Assembly (NCBI RefSeq): GCF_029589435.1
Contig: NZ_JARRAG010000002.1
Location: 372,001-436,000, forward strand
From: Paludisphaera mucosa
Lineage (GTDB): Bacteria; Planctomycetota; Planctomycetia; Isosphaerales; Isosphaeraceae
Length of the DNA: 64,000 bases
Direction of reading: 5' to 3'
This document shows positions 45,256 to 52,314 of the stretch, piece after piece; within the stretch, counting starts at the first letter, position 1, and each line of letters opens with the position of its first letter. Under the pieces are notes generated by a model. The model did not search any database. It saw only the letters and a program-made list of their open reading frames with translations, and had not been told where the DNA came from. The translations under genes and the position numbers were made by a program.

Positions 45256-47604
45256 ATGTCGGACGAGGATCGCCGCCCCGAGGAGACCCCCACGACGCCC
45301 GCGGTCGGATTCGGCCCCAACGCGGGCGGGGCCTTTTCCCAGGAGGACTACCACCACCCGGCCGCCGGGTGGGGGGCCGCGATCAGCGTCGGCAAGGTGC
45401 TGGTCAAGCAGCGCGAGGTGCTCGACGGCGCCCGCGTGGTCTTCGACATGAACCACGAGAACGGCGGCTACGACTGCCCCGGATGCGCCTGGCCCGACGA
45501 CCGCCACGGCCTGACCATGGACATCTGCGAGAACGGCATCAAGCACGCCACCTGGGAGATGACCAAGAAGAAGGCGACCCCCGAGTTCTTCGCCGCCCAC
45601 ACGGTCTCGGAACTCGCGACCTGGACCGACTTCGCCCTGGAGGACGCCGGCCGCCTGACCGAGCCGATGCGGTACGACGCCGCGTCGGACAAGTACGTCG
45701 CGGTGACGTGGGACGAGGCCTTCGCCCTGGTCGGGAAGCACGTCCGGGGGCTGGGCGACCCGAACCGGGCGGCCTTCTACACCTCGGGCCGGCTGAGCAA
45801 CGAGGCGACCTTCCTGCTCCAGCTCTGGGCCCGCGAGCTGGGGACGAACAACCTCCCCGACTGCTCGAACATGTGCCACGAGGCCAGCGGCCGGGCGATG
45901 CAGGCGGCCATCGGCACCGGCAAGGGGACGTGCGACCTGGTCGATTGGCAGAAGACCGACTGCCTGATCGTGATGGGCGTCAACGCGGCCTCGAACGCGC
46001 CCCGGATGCTGACCTCGCTGGCCGAGGCCTACCGCCGGGGGGCGAGCATCGTCCACATCAACCCGCTCGTCGAGGCGGCCGCCCGCAGGACGATCGTGCC
46101 GCACGACATCCTGCGGATGGCGACCTTCCAGTCGACGAAGACGAGCACGCTCAACATCCAGCCCCGGATCGCCGGCGACCTCGCGCTCATGCGCGGGATC
46201 GCCAAGCACCTGTTCGAGGCCGTCGCCGCCGACCCGAAGGCGATCGACCACTGCTTCATCGAGAACCACACCTCGGGCTTCGAGGCCTACCGCTCGCGGG
46301 TCGAGGCGACCTCGTGGGCGGAGCTGGAGCGGCAGTCCGGCGTGCCGACGGCCCGGATCCGCGAGCTGGGCGAGGTCTACCGCAAGGCGCGGGCGGCGAT
46401 CATCGGCTGGTGCCTGGGCGTGACCCAGCAGGAGCACGCCGGCGACACGATCCGCGAGATCGTCAACGTCCTGCTCCTACGGGGCAACATCGGCCGCGAG
46501 GGGGCCGGGCCCTGCCCGATCCGCGGCCACTCGAACGTGCAGGGGAACCGCACGTGCGGGATCGACCACCGGCCCGGCGAGGCCTGGCTCGCCCGCCTGG
46601 ATCAGGCCTGCGGCATCACCTCGCCGCGGGCCCACGGCCTCGACACCGTCCGCGTGATCCCGGCGATGGCGCGCGGCGACGTGAAGGTGTTCGTCGCGCT
46701 GGGCGGCAACTTCGCGCTAGCCGCCCCCGACCCGGCCTACACGTTCCCGGCGCTGCGGAACTGCGACCTGACGGTCCAGGTGAGCACCAAGCTCAACCGC
46801 AGCCACGTCGTCCACGGCCGCGACGCCCTGATCCTGCCCTGCCTGGGGCGGACCGAGAAGGACCACGGCGCGACCGGCCTGCAGGGGATCACCGTCGAGG
46901 ACTCGATGAGCATGGTCCACCTCTCGTTCGGCATGAAGGAGCCGCGCTCGCCGCACCTGCGGCCGGAGCCGGCGATCATCGCCGGCATGGCCGCGGCGTC
47001 GCTGACGGGCACGAAGACCCCCTGGTCCGTCTACGCGGGCGACTACGACCGGATCCGCGACACGATGGCCGAGGCGATCGAGGGCTTCGAGGACTTCAAC
47101 CGCCGCGTCCGCCAGCCCCTGGGCTTCCGCCTCAAGCAGCCGGCCCGCGAGCTGGTCTTCCTGACGAAGACCGGCCGCGCCGAGTTCTCGGACGTCCCGC
47201 TGCCCGACGCCGTCCCCGCGCCCGGCCGGCTGATCCTGGGCACGATGCGGTCGCACGACCAGTGGAACACCACGATCTACTCCGACGACGACCGCTACCG
47301 AGGCGTGAAGAACCTGCGGACCCTCGTCTTCATGAACGCCGACGACATGCGCGAGCGCGGGCTGGCGAAATACGACCTGATCGACGTGACGAGCTTCGCG
47401 AAGGACGGCTCCACGCGGGCCGTCCGCGGATACCGGGCGCTGCCTTACGACCTGCCGCGCGGGTCGGCCATGGGCTACATGCCCGAGCTGAACGTCCTGT
47501 GCCCCATCGGCGACTACAGCCCGCAGAGCGACCAGCCGCTGATGAAGCACGTCGTCGTCGAGGTCGTCCCCTCGCGCCTCGCCGCCCCGAGGTCGGAGGT
47601 CTAG
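45256..47604 (+). CDS. FdhF/YdeP-family molybdopterin oxidoreductase
   Basis: A 782-residue molybdopterin enzyme of the formate-dehydrogenase-alpha-like YdeP group. Near the N-terminus NGGYDCPGCAWPD (Cys74, Cys77) is a short cysteine pair in place of the full 4Fe-4S motif of classical FdhF. The cofactor-binding regions FYTSGRLSNEATFLLQLWARE, NLPDCSNMCHEASGRAM and RNCDLTVQVSTKLNRSH are clear, and the C-terminal cofactor domain includes LGTMRSHDQWNTTIYS. No signal peptide. The substrate is uncertain; many relatives do not oxidise formate. ATG 45256 follows AAGGAGAG. A small partner gene starts directly at its stop codon. Confidence 0.88.
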   Translation: MSDEDRRPEETPTTPAVGFGPNAGGAFSQEDYHHPAAGWGAAISVGKVLVKQREVLDGARVVFDMNHENGGYDCPGCAWPDDRHGLTMDICENGIKHATWEMTKKKATPEFFAAHTVSELATWTDFALEDAGRLTEPMRYDAASDKYVAVTWDEAFALVGKHVRGLGDPNRAAFYTSGRLSNEATFLLQLWARELGTNNLPDCSNMCHEASGRAMQAAIGTGKGTCDLVDWQKTDCLIVMGVNAASNAPRMLTSLAEAYRRGASIVHINPLVEAAARRTIVPHDILRMATFQSTKTSTLNIQPRIAGDLALMRGIAKHLFEAVAADPKAIDHCFIENHTSGFEAYRSRVEATSWAELERQSGVPTARIRELGEVYRKARAAIIGWCLGVTQQEHAGDTIREIVNVLLLRGNIGREGAGPCPIRGHSNVQGNRTCGIDHRPGEAWLARLDQACGITSPRAHGLDTVRVIPAMARGDVKVFVALGGNFALAAPDPAYTFPALRNCDLTVQVSTKLNRSHVVHGRDALILPCLGRTEKDHGATGLQGITVEDSMSMVHLSFGMKEPRSPHLRPEPAIIAGMAAASLTGTKTPWSVYAGDYDRIRDTMAEAIEGFEDFNRRVRQPLGFRLKQPARELVFLTKTGRAEFSDVPLPDAVPAPGRLILGTMRSHDQWNTTIYSDDDRYRGVKNLRTLVFMNADDMRERGLAKYDLIDVTSFAKDGSTRAVRGYRALPYDLPRGSAMGYMPELNVLCPIGDYSPQSDQPLMKHVVVEVVPSRLAAPRSEV

Positions 47605-47985
47605 ATGAAGCTGCGACTCAAGGGGAACTCGATCCGCGTCCGGCTGGATCGCCGCGACCTCCAGACGCTGCTCGACGAGGGCCGCGTCGAGGACGCCCTG
47701 CGGTTCGGCCCGGCTCGGGCCTTCTCGTACGCCGTGGAGCTGGGCCCCGCCCCCCGCGAGCGGCCGACGGCCTCCTACGCCGCCGACCGCCTCACGATCC
47801 GGATCGACCCCGAGGACGCCCGCGCCTGGCGACTCGGCGGCCGCGTCGGCTTCGACCACGCGCAGGCCGTCGACGGCGGCGTCGTCCGCGTCCTCCTGGA
47901 GAAGGACTTCGCGTGCCTCGACCGCCCCCCGGGGCAGGAGGCGGACGACGCCCACGCCTTCCCCAACCCGTCGACCTCCTGCTAG
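47605..47985 (+). CDS. Small partner protein of the FdhF-like enzyme (DUF7009-like), 126 aa
   Basis: A small soluble protein starting MKLRLKGNSIRVRLDRRDL. Two predicted beta-rich halves follow (AFSYAVELGP, then DRLTIRIDPEDARAW and GGVVRVLLEKDFACLDR). It ends in PNPSTSC, with a terminal cysteine. From memory it resembles the DUF7009 family; no activity known. The ATG follows the TAG stop of the oxidoreductase with no gap, and GGAGGT sits just upstream, so translation is coupled. A role in cofactor insertion or assembly is plausible but unproven. Confidence 0.7.
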   Translation: MKLRLKGNSIRVRLDRRDLQTLLDEGRVEDALRFGPARAFSYAVELGPAPRERPTASYAADRLTIRIDPEDARAWRLGGRVGFDHAQAVDGGVVRVLLEKDFACLDRPPGQEADDAHAFPNPSTSC

Positions 47986-48057
47986 CGAGGCCGCGCGGCG
48001 ACGCGAGGCCGACGATCGAAGTCCGAAGGCGGGCGCCGCCGGCCCGGGGGGATCACG

Positions 48058-48783
48058 TTGCGAGCCCGACCTGAAGCGAAACCGAAGCATCGCCTGGCCG
48101 CCGGCCTGGTCATCGAGGCCGCGAGGCACCTCGCCGAGCGCGTCGAGCGCCGCCTCCCGGGGACGACCCTGGCGGCCCTCTCGAAGGAGCTGACCGAGAT
48201 CGCCGTCGCGACCGAGGAACGCGGGCGGAAGGCGAACGAGCCGATCTTCGTCATCCGGGCGTTCTCCGTCCTGGCCAGCGGGCTGGTGTTCCTGGGGCTC
48301 TGGTTCCTCGCCCGCCACGTCCACACGAAATGGGCGTTCGGCACGATCACCGAGGTGTTCGAGGCCCTGAACGCCGGGTTCAACCTGCTCGTCCTGCTCG
48401 CCGGCGCCCTGTGGTTCTGCGTGACCCTGGAGGCCCGGATCAAGCGCAAGGAGGCGCTGAGCTTCATCGGCGAGCTGCGCGAGTTCGTCCACGTCATCGA
48501 CGTGACCCAGCTCTACTACACGCCCGACCTCTACCGCTCCGTCTCCGGCGGGGGGACCGGCAACCCGGCGATCGACGAGGTGTACCTCCTCTACTGCACG
48601 CAGATGCTGACGGTCATCGGCAACCTCGCCCCCCTCTACACCCGCGGAGCCCCCGACGACTCGATCTTGCGGGCGTCCTCGGAGGTCGAGATGCTGGCGA
48701 TCGCCATCACGACCAAGCACCTCTCCAAGGCCGAGACCGTCCGCTCGATGGGCCGGGAACAGCCCCGGCCGGCCGCCTCGTAG
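48058..48783 (+). CDS. Hypothetical membrane protein, 241 aa
   Basis: Two transmembrane helices at about 66-86 (IRAFSVLASGLVFLGLWFLA) and 104-123 (LNAGFNLLVLLAGALWF) follow a basic amphipathic N-terminus (AARHLAERVERRLPG). The C-terminal 115 residues are cytoplasmic or periplasmic and helical (SFIGELREFVHVIDVTQLYY). No catalytic motif. The start is a TTG at 48058 following GGGGGGA; no better start precedes the conserved part. Function unknown. Confidence 0.6.
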   Translation: MRARPEAKPKHRLAAGLVIEAARHLAERVERRLPGTTLAALSKELTEIAVATEERGRKANEPIFVIRAFSVLASGLVFLGLWFLARHVHTKWAFGTITEVFEALNAGFNLLVLLAGALWFCVTLEARIKRKEALSFIGELREFVHVIDVTQLYYTPDLYRSVSGGGTGNPAIDEVYLLYCTQMLTVIGNLAPLYTRGAPDDSILRASSEVEMLAIAITTKHLSKAETVRSMGREQPRPAAS

Positions 48784-48794
48784 GACGAACGCGG

Positions 48795-48966
48795 GCCCGG
48801 AGGGCCGGATGAGGGGACCATGATCGTCACCTCACCGTCGACCGAGCGGCCCGCCGCCGCCTCGGATCGCGAGGCCGTCGGCCCGGGATGCGAGGCGACC
48901 GGCGTCGGATGACGCGCCCATCATCCGCCGCTGCGCGGCGCCTTCTCCCACGAAGGGGAGAAGGAC
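48795..48966. repeat. REP-like repeat pair
   Basis: CCCGGAGGGCCGGATGAGGGG (about 48797-48817) and CATCATCCGCCGCTGCGCGGCGCCTTCTCCCACGAAGGGGAGAAGG (48919-48964) match the blocks seen at 2384-2577 and 8952-9100. They fill the space between the ends of the convergent membrane-protein and glycosidase-like genes. Confidence 0.6.
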
Positions 48967-48997
48967 GTCTCGCCCCACCCCGCTCGGACGGGGGACT

Positions 48998-50407
48998 TCA
49001 GGGCGAGGTCTTCAGATAGACCACGGCGGCCCCGGCGAAGGGTGGCTTCAGCGTGCGGATCGCCCCACCCTCGACCGGCTCGCCGGGGGTGATCCGGCCG
49101 GTGGTCGGGTGCATCCACTCGACGACCAATCGCCCCTTCGCCGCCGAGACGTCGATGGTCGCGGGGCCGCCGTCGGGCAGGTAGGCCAGGTATTCCCGGC
49201 CGGGGACCGCCAGGGCGAAGCTGGTCGAGACCAGTTCGCCGGCGGGACGGCTGGCCGCGAGGTCGATGCGCGAGGCGTACCGGCGCGCATGGCCCATCGC
49301 CCGGCGGCAGGCCTCGGCGTCCCGCACGCCCACCCCCTGGGCGGCGAGGATCGGCGTCCACGCGGGGTCGTCGTAGGGATCCATGAACAGGATGTTGTGA
49401 CCGCGAAGGAACGCCTTCCAGACCCACTGCGGGTCGCCGCCGACCCCGAAGACGTGGTCGGTGTCGAGCAGGCTGACCTTCCGACCGTCGACCGCGCGAG
49501 GGTCGATTTCGAGGTCGGGCCAGTCCTTCGATCCCGGCGAGAACCAGTCCGCCGGGCTGGCCGTCATCTCGTCGTTGCTCTCCGAGCCGTGGCCTGTGAG
49601 CCCGACGGGGTGCTGCCTGGGCCGGGTCTTCTCATGGGCGTGCACGGCGTCGACGACGAACCAGTCCCAGTTCTTGTCGCCGCCCTCGTTGGTCACCTCG
49701 TAGAGCACGTTGTCCAGGTCGTTGAGCGTGTCGACGACCTTGCGGATGTAAGCCGCCTGCCGCTCGCGGACCTGGGGGTCGTCGAGGGCGGGGCCGCTGT
49801 CGCCGTGCTTGTTGCCGTTGAAGCGCTGGACGTTGTTGTCGGGATGGTACGGGTGGCCGCGCCAGGGGGTCCCGCCCAGCCAGGCCTTGGACGCGCTCCA
49901 GCCCTGGAAGAGCATGACCGAGACGTAGATCCCCCGCTCGCCCGCCTGCCGCACCCGCGTCCGAAGTCGATCGAAATACGCCTCGTCGAACCGGGAGAGG
50001 TCGAATCGCGGCTTGCCGTCGAGGGCCGTCCCCGGGCCCGTGCGGGCGTACGGATTGGGCGCGATGAACCAGTCCGCGGGATTGGATCCCTTGCCGTCGG
50101 ACCAGGGCGCCCAGCGGGCCTGCTCCCAGGCCCACAGCCGGATGACGTTGTGGTTGCGCTCGCTCAGGAAATCGAGATAGCGGGCGAAGTCGAACGGCGG
50201 CGACGAGCTTTCGGGGCCCTGATCCTGGAGGTTCGCCCAGGTGTGCGATCCCGTCAGGAAGACCGCCCGGCCGCTCGCGTCGGCGAAATAGCGAGGGTTG
50301 CTCGGATGGACTTTCAAAGGCCCGGTCGCGGGGCCGTCCGCGGCGGCGAGGGCCGGCGACAGGAATGCCGGGCCCAGGGCGAACAGCCCGATCGTGAGCC
50401 ATTTCAT
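48998..50407 (-). CDS. Secreted glycoside-hydrolase-like protein
   Basis: A 469-residue protein with a signal peptide (about residues 1-25, WLTIGLFALGPAFLSPALA). The central part is (beta/alpha)8-like: FLTGSHTWANLQDQG, FARYLDFLSERNHNVIRLWAWEQ, GIYVSVMLFQGWSA and VLYEVTNEGGDKNW, the last of which carries the N-E pair typical of clan GH-A acid/base sites. The C-terminal 90 residues (LVSTSFALAVPGREYLAYL, VEWMHPTTGRITPG) form a beta-sandwich like the putative collagen-binding domain found with DUF4038/DUF6298 proteins. It likely acts on an external polysaccharide. The ATG is at 50405-50407. Confidence 0.78.
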   Translation of the reverse strand: MKWLTIGLFALGPAFLSPALAAADGPATGPLKVHPSNPRYFADASGRAVFLTGSHTWANLQDQGPESSSPPFDFARYLDFLSERNHNVIRLWAWEQARWAPWSDGKGSNPADWFIAPNPYARTGPGTALDGKPRFDLSRFDEAYFDRLRTRVRQAGERGIYVSVMLFQGWSASKAWLGGTPWRGHPYHPDNNVQRFNGNKHGDSGPALDDPQVRERQAAYIRKVVDTLNDLDNVLYEVTNEGGDKNWDWFVVDAVHAHEKTRPRQHPVGLTGHGSESNDEMTASPADWFSPGSKDWPDLEIDPRAVDGRKVSLLDTDHVFGVGGDPQWVWKAFLRGHNILFMDPYDDPAWTPILAAQGVGVRDAEACRRAMGHARRYASRIDLAASRPAGELVSTSFALAVPGREYLAYLPDGGPATIDVSAAKGRLVVEWMHPTTGRITPGEPVEGGAIRTLKPPFAGAAVVYLKTSP

Positions 50408-50664
50408 CGACTCGGCCCTCGCGAAGGAATGCGATCTCTCCGTCCCGGACCGCGGCCGCGCCGCATGGAGATGAATTGGACACGCGCCGGGGGGCGGTGT
50501 CAAAGGGGACGTCCCGGCGGGCGACCGCGGCGGGACGCCGGGCCTTCGGGCTCGCTCCGCGTCTTGCCTCACCTCCTACGATCAAGTCGGGGGAGCCGAC
50601 CTCGGCCCGCGGCGGGCGATCCGACGATCTCCCCGATCTCGAACCCGGCAAGGAGCATGCTCCC

Positions 50665-51309
50665 ATGGCCCGTCCGAAAGAGATCGCCGGCGTCTCCATC
50701 CCCGACGGCGCGCTGGCCGTCGAGGCCGCCGAGCTGGTGCGCGACACCGAGTCGGACCTGCTGTTCGACCACTCGCTGCGCGTCTATTTATTCGGCTCGC
50801 TGCAGGGCCGTCGGCTCGGCCTGACATTCGACCCCGAGCTGCTCTACATCGGGGCCCTCTTCCACGACATGGGGCTGACGGAGAAGTACCGCAGCCCGAA
50901 AGAACGCTTCGAGGTGGACGGGGCCAACGCGGCGCGGGAGTTCCTCCGGCGGCACCAGGTGCCCGAGGCGTCCATCGACGTCGTCTGGGACGCCATCGCC
51001 CTGCATACGACGCCGGGCATCCCGAAGTGGAAGCCGCCCGTGGTGGCGCTCGTCGCCGCGGGCGTCGAGCTGGACGTCATCGGGCTCGGCTACGACGACG
51101 TCTCCGCCCAGGACCGCGACGCCGTACTGGCGGCCTTCCCGCGCGTGGACTTCAAGCGGAGCATCGTCCGGGCCTTCGCCGACGGCATCGCCCACAAGCC
51201 CGAGACCGCCTTCGGCAACATCAAGGCCGACGTGCTGGAGCGGCTGCTGCTCGGCTACGTCCGCCCCAACTTCTGCGCGATGATCGACGCGTCGCCGTTC
51301 CCGGATTGA
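50665..51309 (+). CDS. HD-domain metal-dependent phosphohydrolase (cyanamide hydratase-like)
   Basis: A 214-residue protein of the HD superfamily. His36 (FDHSLRVYLFG), the His67-Asp68 pair (GALFHDMGL) and His114 (IALHTT) form the metal site; the later Asp lies in AGVELDVIGLG. The overall order of motifs is closest to the cyanamide-hydratase-like HD group, although the natural substrate of bacterial members is generally unknown. The start is ATG 50665, nine bases after AAGGAG at 50650-50655; an earlier ATG (50657) is out of frame. It is divergent from the glycosidase-like gene, with a 257-bp shared promoter region. Confidence 0.83.
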   Translation: MARPKEIAGVSIPDGALAVEAAELVRDTESDLLFDHSLRVYLFGSLQGRRLGLTFDPELLYIGALFHDMGLTEKYRSPKERFEVDGANAAREFLRRHQVPEASIDVVWDAIALHTTPGIPKWKPPVVALVAAGVELDVIGLGYDDVSAQDRDAVLAAFPRVDFKRSIVRAFADGIAHKPETAFGNIKADVLERLLLGYVRPNFCAMIDASPFPD

Positions 51310-51328
51310 GCCTCGACCTCGACGGCCG

Positions 51329-52291
51329 TCAACGGCCCGGCTCGGAGTCGCGGTAGAGGCGGGCGAGCTCGACCATGATGGGTTCGAGGCGGGCGTAGTA
51401 CTCGTCGGCGGCCAGCGAATCCTTCTTCGCGAGCAGGTCGGCGGCGTCGCGTTCGAGGCGGTCGCGACGCTCGCGGACCTCGGGGGACATCCGCCGGTCG
51501 CGGTCGTTGGGGACGAGGTGGAGTTGGTGCGCGCGGGCGCCGTCCAGGGCCGAGCCGCCCGCGACCCGCCGGGTGGCGCGGACGCCGCGGAACCAGTCGG
51601 CCGGCGTGCCCATCCGGTCGCCGTTGTCGTCGAGCAGGGCGTGCTCGGTGGCCAGACGCGACTTCGACCGGTAGAACTCCTCGGTCCGGCCGCCGGCCGT
51701 GAGGAAGGCCTCCAGCAGCGAGACCTGGCCGTCCTTGTCGAGGTCGGCGCGGGGGTCGGCGATCGACTCGGCGAGTTGGAGGCCGAAACGGGCGTAGTTC
51801 TGCTCGTCGCCGCTCCGCGTCGCGGTCGCGACGACGCGGCCCGGGGCCGACAGCGCGTTGAGGAACGGCCCGCTGGCCGACGAGCCGTCGAGGATCGCGA
51901 GCGGGCGGGCGGCCGGCTTGAGCCAGGCGGCCAGCTCGGCGGCCGAGACGTCGGGCCCGCGGAGGTTGAACCGGGCCTCGCGGCCGTCGAACGTCCCGTG
52001 GCCGATCATCACGATCCAGAGGGCCTCGCGCCCGGCCGTCGCCCGCTCGGCGAGGGCTTTTTGCAGGGCGTCGCGGTCGGACGGGCCGCCCTCGACGGGC
52101 TTATCCAGGCCGATCCCCAGGAACTCGGCCGGGGCCTTCGCGGCGGCGGCCTTCCAGGCGTCGGCCGCGCGGCGGAAGTCGGCGGCGTACTCGGGCGTCC
52201 CGGGCGCGCCCACGACCACGATCACCGAGGGGCGGTCGGACTCGGGGCCGGCCAGGGCCAGGCAGAGGGTCATCGCGAGGAGCGTCGGCAT
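51329..52291 (-). CDS. Caspase/legumain-fold protein with Ser at the Cys position and an EF-hand
   Basis: A 320-residue protein with a short signal-like N-terminus (LLAMTLCLALAG). The clan CD protease fold is suggested by VIVVVGAPGTPEYAADFRRA, LWIVMIGHGTFDG (His98) and ILDGSSASGPF. In active relatives the last motif carries the catalytic Cys just before xSG; here that position is Ser138, so proteolysis is doubtful. DLDKDGQVSLLE (183-194) is a complete EF-hand loop, and DDNGDRMGTPADW may be a second calcium site. It is the last gene of the Bat-like operon, 23 bp after the amidotransferase-fold gene. The start is ATG 52291; GTG 52300 is also possible. Confidence 0.7.
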   Translation of the reverse strand: MPTLLAMTLCLALAGPESDRPSVIVVVGAPGTPEYAADFRRAADAWKAAAAKAPAEFLGIGLDKPVEGGPSDRDALQKALAERATAGREALWIVMIGHGTFDGREARFNLRGPDVSAAELAAWLKPAARPLAILDGSSASGPFLNALSAPGRVVATATRSGDEQNYARFGLQLAESIADPRADLDKDGQVSLLEAFLTAGGRTEEFYRSKSRLATEHALLDDNGDRMGTPADWFRGVRATRRVAGGSALDGARAHQLHLVPNDRDRRMSPEVRERRDRLERDAADLLAKKDSLAADEYYARLEPIMVELARLYRDSEPGR

Positions 52292-52314
52292 GGCGTGCAC
52301 CGGGGTGGGGTTCG

